64,000 nt of DNA from Lactobacillus isalae (GTDB lineage: Bacteria; Bacillota; Bacilli; Lactobacillales; Lactobacillaceae). Position 1 is the first letter of the stretch, and each line of letters begins with the position of its first letter. The DNA is taken from the NCBI RefSeq assembly GCF_947539375.1, contig NZ_OX443569.1:682001-746000 (forward strand), written 5' to 3'. The notes beneath the pieces were generated by a model. That model worked only from the letters and a program-made list of their open reading frames with translations, made no database searches and was not told where the DNA came from. Below are positions 1-9,820 of this stretch, piece after piece. The position numbers and the translations under genes are program-made.

Positions 1-74
1 AGATTAAGGCAATTGACAAAAAGGCGCTTTTAAACCTAATCAAGGAAAAATTAAATTTGGATGGTGATGAATAG
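1..74 (+). CDS. addB: C-terminal end of AddB/RexB (partial)
   Basis: Only the last 23 codons are present, ending IKEKLNLDGDE and a TAG at 72-74. The addA start codon follows with no gap, the usual addB-addA order, so this is most likely the end of the AddB subunit of the AddAB (RexAB) helicase-nuclease. The fragment is too short to show a domain; the call rests on position. Confidence 0.7.
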   Translation, partial: IKAIDKKALLNLIKEKLNLDGDE

Positions 75-3000
75 GTGACAAATTTTACTAAAGAACAAGA
101 TCAAGCCATTAATGATCATGGAAAAGATATTTTAGTTTCTGCATCTGCTGGATCTGGTAAGACTACAGTTTTGGTTGAACGTGTTTTAAGACGTATTCTT
201 TCAGGCACGCCAGTATCGTCTCTCTTAATCATTACTTTTACTAAGGCTGCTGCACGTGAAATGAAAGAACGAATCAAGCAAAAGATAAGTGATCAGCTTG
301 AAGTTGAACCAGATAACCAATTTCTGCGCAGTCAATTATTAGACATTGATACGGCTAACATTTCAACAATTGACTCTTTTTGTTTGGATGTAATAAGACG
401 CTTTTACTATGTAATTGATCTTGATCCACAATTTAGTGTTTTAACTGATGAAACTCAGGCAGAACTTCTAAAAGAACGCGCCTTGCGTGAGATAGAAGCA
501 GATTATTTAGAAGAAGATAATCTGGATTTTCAAGCTTTTTATGATAATTTTTCAGGAGATCGGGACGCAGACGGAGCACGCAATTTACTGCTGCAGCTGT
601 ATAATACAGCAACAAGTGAACCTGATTATGAAAAGTTTCTCAATAATTTACCAAGCTACTATGAAGTTGGTGACAATTTAGTTGACTCTAATTTGTGGCA
701 GCAGCAAATAAAACCTCTTCTAATTAAAGAAGTATCTGATTTAAAGGCAGAAGTAGAGAATCTACTTGCAGAGCCAGAATTTGATGGTCCTGACTTGGTT
801 AAAGTTAAAGAAAATTATGATATTTTTTCTAATCGTTTAGATTACTTTTTAGAGTCTTTAGATAGCGATCGTCCTTATAATGAGATTCGAGCTAATTTAA
901 TGAATTGCAAATTTGAAAAATCAGTCCGAAAATCTAAGAAATGGTCAGATGAAAGTGTAGAAGTATATCGAGAGAGTCAAGATTTAAAATCAGACTTGAA
1001 CGATCAACTTAAGAAGATCTTTGCTAGCTTTTTTGTGGTTGAAGAAAAAGAGCAAGTGGCAGTCCTTCAAAAAGCAGAAAAATTAGTTAAAAAGATTGTT
1101 GAAGCTGAAAAGAAATTGATTCAAAAATTCGGTCAATTGAAACGTGAGCAAAATTTAATTGACTACAGCGATATGGAGCAATTTGCCTTTAGTATTTTGA
1201 CGACAGATACTTCAAATGCACATATTGCTCAAGAATATTATCAGGAAAAATTTAATGAAATTCTGATTGATGAATATCAAGACGTGAATGCATTGCAGGA
1301 AAATATCATTAGGGCTATCAAAAAGAAGGGACAGAATACGCTTTTTATGGTTGGGGATGTCAAACAGTCAATTTATGGCTTTAGACAAGCTCGACCAGAT
1401 CTCTTTTTGAGTAAGTATCACACTTACGGCAAAGACAATGATAGTGAAAAAATTATTCTGGCTGATAATTTTAGATCAACCAAAAGGGTTACTAAAACAG
1501 TTAATGACCTATTTAATCCGATTTTAACAACTAATTTTGGTGGAATTGATTATAAAAAAGAAGGTCAATTACAATTTGGCGCCAGCTATTATCCGGCAGA
1601 TTTGCCAACAGCCAGCGAATATATTTTTACTGATAAAAAGCAAACCCAATCGGCTTACGAAGAACACTATGGCGATGAAATGGATTTTAGTGAAATTCAG
1701 ATGGTAATTGCCAGAATTAAACAACTAAAAGAAGAGAATTTTCAGGTTTGGGATCGAAGAACGCAACTCAAAAGACCACTTGAGTATTCTGATATTGCAA
1801 TTATTACGAGAACTAGAAGTGATAATTTACAAGTAATGCAGGAGTTCGCAAGGGCTGATTTGCCTTTATTTGTTACTGATGCTCAAAATTATTTTCAAAC
1901 TTTTGAGTTAATTATGATTATGAATTACTTAAGGCTGATTGATAATCCTCAGCAAGATATTCCTTTAGTAGCTGTGATGAGGTCGCCGCTATTTAATTTC
2001 AAGGAACCTGAACTAGCACAAATTCGGGTTAAAACTAGAACCGGAAACTTCTATACTGCTCTTACCAGTTTCGCATCAGTTAATTCGCCCTTGGGCAAGA
2101 AGTGCAAGGAATTTTTACAGCAACTTGAAAGTCTTCGCTCATTTGCGGCTACGCATCGAATTTCTGAATTAATTTGGAGTATTTATGAAAAGACGCACCT
2201 TTTAGAAATTGTTACCGGCTTGCCAAATGGACAGCAGCGTAGAGTTAACCTCGAATCTTTGTATGAAAGAGCAACTTCATATGAAAGTGCTGGTTTTAAA
2301 GGCTTATATCAGTTTATTAGCTTTATTGAGCGGATGAGAAAAAATCAAAAGGATCTTGCGCAACCACTTTTAAGTGATAAAGCAGATAATGCTGTAAAAC
2401 TAATGACTATCCATGCTTCTAAAGGTCTAGAATTTCCAGTTGTATTTGTTATGGGCTTAGGACACCACTATCAAACTAGAGACTTAAGTGGTAACTTCAC
2501 AATCAGTCAAAAAGAATTAGGTTTGACGATAAAAGAAAAGAATTACCGGATTGATTCGCTTGTTAAGTCACTAGCTGATGTTCAAAAAAGACAGCAAATG
2601 CTAGAAGAAGAAGCCAGAATTTTATATGTTGGTTTAACTAGAGCACAGCAGAAATTGATCTTAGTTGCCAGCGTCAATGAGATTGAAAACAAGCAAAAGA
2701 AGTGGCTGACCGAGCTGGATCAAAGAACTAATACAATTCCATTAGTTAAAAAAATCAATGCTCAGTCACCGCTTGACTTTTTAGGGCCTAAATTAGAGCA
2801 AGAGCATGAATTTGACCAAAATATCCAAGATATGACACCGGCTTTAGAAGAGCAAGACAAGCTCTATTACTTGAAATTTGATCTCGATTTAAAGCCAGAA
2901 AAAGTTGAAAAAAATAACGAAAATGGTCAAGAATTAAATTCAAAAGTAAATAAAGTAGTTAAAAAACTATATGATTTTAAATATCCCTTTGAAGATGCTA

Positions 3001-3689
3001 CTAAGACTACAGCCTATCAATCCGTATCTGAAATAAAAAAAGCCTTTAATGATCCGATGGATACGGAGCTTGAAAATTCACGACTTATTTCTTCAAGTAA
3101 TCGTTATTTACAACCGATTGATGAAACACCAACATTTCTAGAAGAGCAAAAATTTACTGGGGCTGAAATTGGAACTGCAATGCACCTAGTTTTGCAATAC
3201 TATGATTATGAAGGCAATAAAGATCAAGAAAATTTAGAGCAAGAAATTGAACATCTGGTCGAGTTAGGTAAGCTGAATCCTTTAATGGTTCCTTATTTGT
3301 CAAAAGAAGCTCTCAATTGGTTTGTAATGAGCGATTTTGCTAAGGAATTTTGGAATCAACCACAAAAACTGCACAGGGAAAGTCAGTTTTCAAGTTTAGT
3401 TAACGCTAGTGAGCTATTTAGTGATTTCTCTGATCCGGCAGCTAAAGTTTTAGTTCACGGAACAGTAGATGGATATTTTGAAACAGAGGAAGGCTTGATT
3501 CTGTTTGATTACAAGACTGACTTTGTTGATAAGACTCATGAAGAACAGGCAATTGAGAAAATTATGCAAAAATATACCGGTCAACTTCGTTTGTATGAAC
3601 AAGCCCTAAATGAAATGCATGAAAATAAAAAGGTTATTGGAAAATATTTAATTTTGCTTGACGCAAGGAAAGTGGTCCCAGTAGACTAG
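75..3689 (+). CDS. addA: ATP-dependent helicase/nuclease subunit A
   Basis: AddA (RexA), 1204 aa, the usual length. With AddB it resects double-strand breaks and recognises Chi sites for RecA-dependent repair. A UvrD-type Walker A (SAGSGKTT) lies near residue 25, the DEYQD Walker B near 396 and helicase motif VI (GLTRAQQK) near 854. The RecB-family nuclease motif FDYKTD, followed by QLRLYEQ, is near 1145. The GTG start directly follows the addB stop, so the two are translationally coupled. dinG follows after 24 bases. Confidence 0.97.
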   Translation: MTNFTKEQDQAINDHGKDILVSASAGSGKTTVLVERVLRRILSGTPVSSLLIITFTKAAAREMKERIKQKISDQLEVEPDNQFLRSQLLDIDTANISTIDSFCLDVIRRFYYVIDLDPQFSVLTDETQAELLKERALREIEADYLEEDNLDFQAFYDNFSGDRDADGARNLLLQLYNTATSEPDYEKFLNNLPSYYEVGDNLVDSNLWQQQIKPLLIKEVSDLKAEVENLLAEPEFDGPDLVKVKENYDIFSNRLDYFLESLDSDRPYNEIRANLMNCKFEKSVRKSKKWSDESVEVYRESQDLKSDLNDQLKKIFASFFVVEEKEQVAVLQKAEKLVKKIVEAEKKLIQKFGQLKREQNLIDYSDMEQFAFSILTTDTSNAHIAQEYYQEKFNEILIDEYQDVNALQENIIRAIKKKGQNTLFMVGDVKQSIYGFRQARPDLFLSKYHTYGKDNDSEKIILADNFRSTKRVTKTVNDLFNPILTTNFGGIDYKKEGQLQFGASYYPADLPTASEYIFTDKKQTQSAYEEHYGDEMDFSEIQMVIARIKQLKEENFQVWDRRTQLKRPLEYSDIAIITRTRSDNLQVMQEFARADLPLFVTDAQNYFQTFELIMIMNYLRLIDNPQQDIPLVAVMRSPLFNFKEPELAQIRVKTRTGNFYTALTSFASVNSPLGKKCKEFLQQLESLRSFAATHRISELIWSIYEKTHLLEIVTGLPNGQQRRVNLESLYERATSYESAGFKGLYQFISFIERMRKNQKDLAQPLLSDKADNAVKLMTIHASKGLEFPVVFVMGLGHHYQTRDLSGNFTISQKELGLTIKEKNYRIDSLVKSLADVQKRQQMLEEEARILYVGLTRAQQKLILVASVNEIENKQKKWLTELDQRTNTIPLVKKINAQSPLDFLGPKLEQEHEFDQNIQDMTPALEEQDKLYYLKFDLDLKPEKVEKNNENGQELNSKVNKVVKKLYDFKYPFEDATKTTAYQSVSEIKKAFNDPMDTELENSRLISSSNRYLQPIDETPTFLEEQKFTGAEIGTAMHLVLQYYDYEGNKDQENLEQEIEHLVELGKLNPLMVPYLSKEALNWFVMSDFAKEFWNQPQKLHRESQFSSLVNASELFSDFSDPAAKVLVHGTVDGYFETEEGLILFDYKTDFVDKTHEEQAIEKIMQKYTGQLRLYEQALNEMHENKKVIGKYLILLDARKVVPVD

Positions 3690-3713
3690 AAACGGAGTAG
3701 AAGGGAGATTATT

Positions 3714-6530
3714 ATGAAAAAAGCCTTTACAGATGATGTTTTTGCGGTCGTTGATCTTGAAACGACGGGCACGCAGCGTAATCAAGGTGATCATATCATT
3801 CAATTTGGTTGTGCAATCATCAAAAAGCGTAAGGTGGTAAAAACATATTCATTCTTAATCAATCCTCATCGCGAAATCCCTCAAGCTGTTGAAAATTTAA
3901 CTCACATTAGTAATGAAGATGTATCTAAAGCACATGATTTTAATTACTATGCTCCTAAGATTCGGAAGATTTTGGAGAATACAATTTTTGTTGCGCATAA
4001 TGTGAACTTTGATCTTCCATTTTTAAATTATGAGTTAGTAAACGCTGGACTAGAACCACTAACTGGAAAAGCAATTGATACGGTTGAATTAGCTCAAATT
4101 GCTTTTCCAACCTTCCCATCATATAAATTGCGTGACTTAACTGCTCGTTTAAGAATTAAGCACTTAAATCCTCACCGTGCTGATTCCGATGCCTTAGTTA
4201 CTGCCAAATTGTTATTAAAAGTAATTAAGAAACTCGAAAATCTGCCTCAGGCAACTCTCAATACCTTAACTTCTTTATCAAAAGGGTTATTACGAGATAC
4301 TGATTATATTTTTTATGAAATAGGCCAAGTTGCTCGTCAGACAAAGAGGCCATTAGCAAAAGACTTAATTCAGGTAAAACATTTAATTCTGAAAAAGCAG
4401 AATTTGTCTGCGCGTCATAATGCGTCAGCAAGCAAAGGAGAGTTCCCTCAAAGCGATGATGAAAAGAAAGAATTGTTTAAAAAGAATCTTCGCTTTAGAA
4501 GAGGACAGGTCAGTTTAATTAATAGACTTCATGAATTTGTCTATAGTGATTCTGATAATTCATTAGTTGTTGAAGCGCCAAATGGTAGTGGAAAGACTTT
4601 TAGCTATTTAATGGCTTATTCTTATGAACTTTATTCTGGCAGAAAATTAGTTGTAGCTACTCCTACTAAAGTTTTGCAGGAGCAAATATTAAAGCAGGAA
4701 ATTCCACAGCTTTTGCGGATAACTCATTTGGATTTAGATGCTCAGATTGTTAAATCAAGCAGTCATTATTTAGATTTAGATGGTTTTTATAATTCACTTT
4801 ATCAAACAGATAATCCGATTCAGCAAACTTTAATTTTGCAAATGGGGATTCTAATCTGGCTAACTGAAACAGAAACTGGGGATTTAGATGAGTTGCAGTT
4901 GACTAACTATCAAGCTCCACTATTTGCTTCTATTGAACATCCTGGAGATGCTAGAATCGGAACAGCGTTTGCTGATTATGACTTCTGGAACTTAGCGAGA
5001 AGTAAACAAGAGCAGGCTGATATTTTAATTACAAATCATGCCTATTTAGCTAACCATTATATGGATTCCATCTGGGGACAGAATCCGTTTTTGGTTATTG
5101 ATGAAGCACATCGCTTTGTTGAAAATGTGGCAAGTTCACGAAATGATTCCCTTCAATTTGAGAGTTTCTGGGGGATGTGTAGTCATTTGCGTAATTTACT
5201 CTTTTATGCAGAAGACAGCGCTAAGGCTAGATTTGGTAATAATTTAGAATTTAAGTTGATTTTAGATAAACTTGAAAAGAATACAACTGACTTAATTCAT
5301 GCTATTAATAAGGTTCAAGAAGCGCTTTATGATAATCGTAAGTTTGCGACAAGTTGGGAAGAGAGAAGACAAAATGCTGTCAGTTTAGGCTTTCAAGGAC
5401 AAGATTTGTTTAGAAATGTAGCTTTGTTTAAACGTTTGTTAAGTCAGATGCAGGATCATATTGAAATTGTGCGTCAGGAAACAAATCAGCTTTTGTTTTT
5501 GCTATATCACCAGCAAAAGAATTTATTGACTAGCGATGATGTTTTAATTAAAGATCTTCAAGAAGAAGTCGACCATCTTGACTATTATTCAGAGCAGAAT
5601 TATCTCTTGCTTGATCAATTAAGCGAACCAAAGAAATTAGACCATAAAGGCTTTGTGCTAGAGATAAGCAATGAAGACGATCCTTTATCAACGAATTTGA
5701 CCTGGTTGATGCTGGATCCTGAAGAAGAAGTCGAGCAGCTGTACCATTACTTTGATAAAAAGCTATTCATTTCAGCTACTCTTGCAGAACAAGACGATTT
5801 TTCTTATACAATTAAGAACTTATATTTAGATCCTGAGAAGACGCTGACTTATCGAGCAAAGCCATCTTTTAAAGTTGAAAAACACTTGAAGGTTTATGCG
5901 CTTTCTGATAATAATGCACCTGCTGATCCAAATAGTCCTGAGTATGAAGAATTTATTGGTAATCTGCTTAAGCAGATTAAGAACTATGATCATGTTTTAG
6001 TTTTGTTTACTAATCTAGAGGTCATTAGGGATGTCTTTAGCAGGTTAAGCGAAAATAATAGTGCCTTGAAAGATTATGAAATTCTAGCTCAAGGATTAAC
6101 TGGATCTAATGAAAAGATTGCTAAGCGCTTTGGAATTGCGGAAAAAGCCATTTTGCTTGGAGCAAATAGTTTCTGGGAGGGAATAGATTTTAAGCATAAT
6201 GGAGTAGACTTAGCGATTGTTACTCGTTTGCCGTTTGAATCACCTGACCAGCCAGAAGTTAAACTCCGGACAGAATGTCTAAAAAAGCAGGTTGGTGCTG
6301 ATAAGATTTTTGAAATTGATACGCTTCCACGTGCAATTCTGCGATTTAGACAGGGATGCGGACGTTTAATTAGAAATGAGCGTGATCATGGAATCTTTGT
6401 GATTTTAGATCAACGAGTTTGGAATAAGGCATATGGTGAGCAATTTTTAGCAGGGCTTCCTGTGAGTGCAAAAAAAGTTAGTCAGCAACAACTATTAAAT
6501 GTTTTAAGGAATAGTAAACAAAATGAATAA
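3714..6530 (+). CDS. dinG: DinG-family helicase with N-terminal exonuclease domain
   Basis: 938 aa. Residues 1-170 are a DEDD-type 3'-5' exonuclease like DNA polymerase III epsilon (VVDLETTG near 12; late HRADSDA motif). The rest is an XPD/DinG superfamily 2 helicase with Walker A APNGSGKT near 287, DEAH near 462 and FWEGIDF near 820. This fusion is the normal Firmicute form, and no four-cysteine iron-sulfur insertion is apparent. A clear AGAAGGGAG ribosome site precedes the ATG. The next gene overlaps its end by 8 bases. The likely role is processing damaged DNA; the exact substrate is unknown. Confidence 0.95.
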   Translation: MKKAFTDDVFAVVDLETTGTQRNQGDHIIQFGCAIIKKRKVVKTYSFLINPHREIPQAVENLTHISNEDVSKAHDFNYYAPKIRKILENTIFVAHNVNFDLPFLNYELVNAGLEPLTGKAIDTVELAQIAFPTFPSYKLRDLTARLRIKHLNPHRADSDALVTAKLLLKVIKKLENLPQATLNTLTSLSKGLLRDTDYIFYEIGQVARQTKRPLAKDLIQVKHLILKKQNLSARHNASASKGEFPQSDDEKKELFKKNLRFRRGQVSLINRLHEFVYSDSDNSLVVEAPNGSGKTFSYLMAYSYELYSGRKLVVATPTKVLQEQILKQEIPQLLRITHLDLDAQIVKSSSHYLDLDGFYNSLYQTDNPIQQTLILQMGILIWLTETETGDLDELQLTNYQAPLFASIEHPGDARIGTAFADYDFWNLARSKQEQADILITNHAYLANHYMDSIWGQNPFLVIDEAHRFVENVASSRNDSLQFESFWGMCSHLRNLLFYAEDSAKARFGNNLEFKLILDKLEKNTTDLIHAINKVQEALYDNRKFATSWEERRQNAVSLGFQGQDLFRNVALFKRLLSQMQDHIEIVRQETNQLLFLLYHQQKNLLTSDDVLIKDLQEEVDHLDYYSEQNYLLLDQLSEPKKLDHKGFVLEISNEDDPLSTNLTWLMLDPEEEVEQLYHYFDKKLFISATLAEQDDFSYTIKNLYLDPEKTLTYRAKPSFKVEKHLKVYALSDNNAPADPNSPEYEEFIGNLLKQIKNYDHVLVLFTNLEVIRDVFSRLSENNSALKDYEILAQGLTGSNEKIAKRFGIAEKAILLGANSFWEGIDFKHNGVDLAIVTRLPFESPDQPEVKLRTECLKKQVGADKIFEIDTLPRAILRFRQGCGRLIRNERDHGIFVILDQRVWNKAYGEQFLAGLPVSAKKVSQQQLLNVLRNSKQNE

Positions 6531-7017
6531 ATATGTAAAAAAAGGGCTTAAGGTTACGGGCATTGTAGTTGGGGTTATTGTGGTAATATATCTAGTACTT
6601 TGTATTGTATTTTACATTGCAACTAAACCAGCAAGCGATGCGGTAAAGCAAACTAATAGCGTTGCCCTTGAGAAGACCCCAATTACTAGGGTAACTAAGA
6701 ATTATCATTTAAGTCGTAGCGTTGAAAGTAATAGTTTAGAAGGAACTAGCAAAAGGGGAGAAAAATATTACTTTATTTATCTTCCACACAGTAAGAAAGC
6801 CTATCTTTATCAAGCAAGTAAAGGTAAGAGTGAAGAACAAATTTTGCAAACTTTCAATGATGCTCATCCCGGACACGATAATCCTAAGTGCCAATTAGGT
6901 TGGTATAAAGGAATACCAGTGTGGGAAGTAACATATAAAAAGAAAAATGGTAATTATGGATATGTTCTTTATAACTTTAAAAACGGAAAAGAACTAGTCT
7001 ATGCGGACAATTTGTAA
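6523..7017 (+). CDS. tseB: TseB/YpmB-like membrane-anchored protein (DUF5590)
   Basis: 164 aa with one membrane segment at about residues 13-36 and an extracellular part. The C-terminal pattern with GIPVWEVTYKKKNG resembles the peptidase-propeptide-like fold of Bacillus YpmB/TseB, which acts with a class A/B penicillin-binding protein in cell elongation. The place between dinG and asnS matches Bacillus, where ypmB lies between dinG and asnS; aspB is absent here. The start overlaps dinG, suggesting coupling. Family call is from pattern and synteny. Confidence 0.8.
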   Translation: MNKYVKKGLKVTGIVVGVIVVIYLVLCIVFYIATKPASDAVKQTNSVALEKTPITRVTKNYHLSRSVESNSLEGTSKRGEKYYFIYLPHSKKAYLYQASKGKSEEQILQTFNDAHPGHDNPKCQLGWYKGIPVWEVTYKKKNGNYGYVLYNFKNGKELVYADNL

Positions 7018-7040
7018 ATTTGTTAAACTAAAGCGTGATT

Positions 7041-7052
7041 TTTTAGTATAAT
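7041..7052 (+). promoter_or_regulatory. Probable -10 region for asnS
   Basis: A TATAAT lies at 7047-7052, 34 bases before the asnS ATG, with a TTAAAC about 18 bases upstream as a weak -35. AAGGTTGG is the ribosome site. No T-box leader fits in the 68-base gap. Confidence 0.55.
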
Positions 7053-7085
7053 GAAATTAAATTAAATTAAAAAGGTTGGTAAGTA

Positions 7086-8384
7086 ATGACAGAATTAATC
7101 TCAATTAAAGATTCTTCTAAACATGTAGACCAAGAAGTTAAGATGCATGTTTGGTTAACTGATAAACGATCAAGCGGTAAGATCATCTTCTTACAATTAC
7201 GTGATGGAACCGCATTTTTCCAAGGCGTTGTTCGTAAGAATGATGTTTCTGAAGAAGTTTTTGAAGCAGCTAAGTCTTTACGTCAAGAAGCTAGTTTCTA
7301 TATTACTGGTACTGTTCATGAAGATAAGCGTTCTCATTTTGGCTATGAAATTCAAATTTCAGACTTAGAAATTGTTTCTAACAATGAAGGCTACCCAATT
7401 GGTAACAAGGAACATGGTGTTGATTTCTTACTTGATAACCGTCACTTATGGTTAAGATCTAAGCGTCCATTTGCTATTATGCAAATTAGAAACACTATGT
7501 TTAAGGCAACTGTTGACTTCTTTGAAAAAGAAGGATTCATTAAGTTTGATGCACCTATCTTTATGCACTCCGCTCCAGAAGGTACTACGCAATTATTCCA
7601 CGTAGAATACTTCAACAACGATGCATACTTGTCACAATCTGGTCAATTATATGGTGAAGCTGGTGCCATGGCTTATGGCAAGATCTTTACTTTTGGACCA
7701 ACATTTAGAGCAGAAGAATCTAAGGGACGTCGTCACATGACAGAATTCTGGATGATGGAACCAGAAATGGCATGGATGCATCAAGATGAATCTTTAGATC
7801 TTCAAGAAAGATACTTAGCGCATATGGTTAAGCAAGTTCTTGAAAACAATGAATATGAATTGAGAATCTTGGGTAGAGATCCTGAAAAATTACGTCCAAC
7901 TACTGAAGGTAACTTTACTCGTCTTTCTTACGATGATGCTATTAAAATGCTTCAAGAAGCTGGTCGCGATATTAAATGGGGTGACGACTTTGGTGCCCCA
8001 GATGAAGGATATATCTCAGAGCAATTCGATCGTCCAGTCTTCATCGTTAACTACCCAACCTCAATTAAGCCATTCTACATGAAGAAGAATCCAGATAACC
8101 CTAAAGAATACTTATGTGCTGATGTAATTGCACCAGAAGGATATGGTGAAATTTTTGGTGGTTCTGAACGTGAAGGAAACTACGAAATTTTGAAAAAGCA
8201 GATTGAAGAAGCAGGGTTAAACTTGGAAGATTACCAATGGTACCTTGACTTACGTAAATTTGGTGGTGTTCCTCACTCTGGATTTGGTATGGGATTTGAA
8301 CGTACAATTGCTTGGATTTGTAAGTTAGATCACATTCGTGAAGCTATTCCATTCCCAAGATTGATTAACAGAATGCAACCATAA
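7086..8384 (+). CDS. asnS: Asparagine--tRNA ligase
   Basis: 432 aa, the normal length for bacterial AsnRS, which charges tRNA-Asn. An N-terminal OB-fold anticodon-binding domain (about 1-110) is followed by a class II catalytic core. Motif 2 is seen as FRAEES...FWMMEPE near 210-230 and motif 3 as GFGMGFER near 415. It lies between tseB and dnaD as in Bacillus and has its own promoter and terminator. Confidence 0.98.
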   Translation: MTELISIKDSSKHVDQEVKMHVWLTDKRSSGKIIFLQLRDGTAFFQGVVRKNDVSEEVFEAAKSLRQEASFYITGTVHEDKRSHFGYEIQISDLEIVSNNEGYPIGNKEHGVDFLLDNRHLWLRSKRPFAIMQIRNTMFKATVDFFEKEGFIKFDAPIFMHSAPEGTTQLFHVEYFNNDAYLSQSGQLYGEAGAMAYGKIFTFGPTFRAEESKGRRHMTEFWMMEPEMAWMHQDESLDLQERYLAHMVKQVLENNEYELRILGRDPEKLRPTTEGNFTRLSYDDAIKMLQEAGRDIKWGDDFGAPDEGYISEQFDRPVFIVNYPTSIKPFYMKKNPDNPKEYLCADVIAPEGYGEIFGGSEREGNYEILKKQIEEAGLNLEDYQWYLDLRKFGGVPHSGFGMGFERTIAWICKLDHIREAIPFPRLINRMQP

Positions 8385-8404
8385 TAAAAATTAATATTAA
8401 TTAT

Positions 8405-8438
8405 AAAAGTTGAACTATTTTAGTTCAGCTTTTTTTGA
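8405..8438 (+). terminator. Terminator after asnS
   Basis: A 12-bp stem (AAAGTTGAACTA with TAGTTCAGCTTT, one G-T pair) with a 4-base loop is followed by a T run. The dnaD ribosome site follows at once, so some read-through is likely. Confidence 0.85.
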
Positions 8439-8450
8439 AAGGAAAATCAT

Positions 8451-9095
8451 ATGGCGTCTTTTGCGACTATTCAAAATGAAGGTTTTACAGTCATTTCTAA
8501 TAGTCTTTTACGTTATTATCCATCTTTAAAACTATCTGAGATTGAAACAATGCTCTTATTGCAATTGGAGTCATTTAAACAAGCTAACAATTTCTTCCCT
8601 AGTGATAATGACATATCTGAACGCATGAATTTATCACCGGTTGAGATTTCGCAATTAATTCAGAATTTAATTGATAAGAAATTAGTTGAGCTTGGTCAAA
8701 ATAGGGATAATGATGGTCGAATTACTAACTTTTATGATTTAGCGCCCTTATATCAAAAATTAGATACAATTATTGATGAGCGGGATGTCAGCTCTCGTAC
8801 TCAAGCTGAAAGTGATTTACGCCCAACGGAGAAACGCGAGTCAAATCCCCTTCAAGAGTTAGTAAGGCAATTTGAAATAGAGTTTGGTCGTCTGTTAAGT
8901 CCTATCGAAAAGCAAGAAATTGCTGCTTGGATTAATATTGATCACTACAGTCCTGAAATAGTGCAGTTGGCTCTACGAGAAGCTATTTTGGCACAAGTAT
9001 ATAATTTTAAGTATGTCGATCGAATTCTACTTAATTGGCAAAGACATGGTTTAACTACGCCAGATCAAGTTAAAAATTTTCTTCAAAGGAATTAG
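8451..9095 (+). CDS. dnaD: DnaD-like replication initiation protein
   Basis: 214 aa. DnaD helps load the replicative helicase in primosome assembly. An N-terminal winged-helix region (about 1-100) is joined by a polar linker to the C-terminal DnaD/DnaB2 domain (about 130-205), with the family signature YVDRILLNW near 188. GAAAGGAAA precedes the ATG. The location between asnS and nth is conserved with Bacillus. Confidence 0.93.
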   Translation: MASFATIQNEGFTVISNSLLRYYPSLKLSEIETMLLLQLESFKQANNFFPSDNDISERMNLSPVEISQLIQNLIDKKLVELGQNRDNDGRITNFYDLAPLYQKLDTIIDERDVSSRTQAESDLRPTEKRESNPLQELVRQFEIEFGRLLSPIEKQEIAAWINIDHYSPEIVQLALREAILAQVYNFKYVDRILLNWQRHGLTTPDQVKNFLQRN

Positions 9096-9107
9096 GTAGG
9101 TGATTAA

Positions 9108-9737
9108 ATGGAAAAGTTGCTATCAGATGAAGAGGCGAGATTAGTTTTAAAACGAATTCTATTGCTTTATCCAGATGCTAAGGGTGAACTTCATTGGGAT
9201 ACGAAGTTTCATTTATTATGTGCTGTTTTAATGAGTGCACAGACCACTGATAAGATGGTTAACAAGACAACTCCGAAATTCTTTAGCGATTATCCTGATA
9301 GTGCCAGCTTGGCTCAAACAGATATTAAGGATATTGAAGAGCATATTCGGACTATTGGTTTGTATCGAACAAAAGCTAAGCATTTAAAAGAAACGGCACA
9401 AATTATTACTGATAAATTTAATGGAGAAATTCCTAAAGATAAAAAGACTTTAATGACCTTACCTGGTGTGGGGGAGAAGACAGCAAATGTTGTTTTAGCT
9501 GAAGGCTTTAAAGTGCCAGCAATTGCAGTTGATACGCATGTATCTCGTATTTCGAAACGTTTTAAGATAGTTAATGAAAAGGCTACCCCTCATGAAGTTG
9601 AAAAGCGTTTAGAGGAGTTACTGCCAAAAGAGGACTGGATCCGTACTCATCATGCAATGATCTTATTTGGAAGATATACGATGCCTGCTAGAACAAAGGA
9701 TCAAGATCCATATTCATTTTTGCCACCATTAAACTAA
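9108..9737 (+). CDS. nth: Endonuclease III without iron-sulfur cysteines
   Basis: 209 aa base-excision DNA glycosylase/AP lyase. The helix-hairpin-helix LPGVGEKTA carries catalytic Lys124, and VDTH carries Asp142. Family members normally end in a four-cysteine 4Fe-4S loop. Here residues 189-209 contain no cysteine and the protein stops soon after FGRYTMPAR; the only Cys is residue 38. The active site therefore looks complete but the cluster is absent. It is coupled to dnaD (12-base gap) and convergent with ponA. Confidence 0.95.
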   Translation: MEKLLSDEEARLVLKRILLLYPDAKGELHWDTKFHLLCAVLMSAQTTDKMVNKTTPKFFSDYPDSASLAQTDIKDIEEHIRTIGLYRTKAKHLKETAQIITDKFNGEIPKDKKTLMTLPGVGEKTANVVLAEGFKVPAIAVDTHVSRISKRFKIVNEKATPHEVEKRLEELLPKEDWIRTHHAMILFGRYTMPARTKDQDPYSFLPPLN

Positions 9738-9762
9738 TTTTTACAAATTAAAATTACAACAT

Positions 9763-9811
9763 AAAAAAAGCTCCAGAAGCCATATTTGGTATGACTTTTG
9801 GAGCTTTTTAG
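9763..9811. terminator. Bidirectional terminator between nth and ponA
   Basis: A 15-bp stem (arms at 9765-9779 and 9795-9809, one G-T pair) is bounded by A and T runs on both sides, serving both convergent genes. Confidence 0.9.
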
Positions 9812-9820
9812 TAACTTCAA

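Noticed and set aside
433-615. 60-codon - strand frame in addA
   Set aside because: Antisense shadow within a conserved helicase domain.
7018-7085. T-box leader before asnS
   Set aside because: The gap is only 68 bases and lacks the T-box core sequence.
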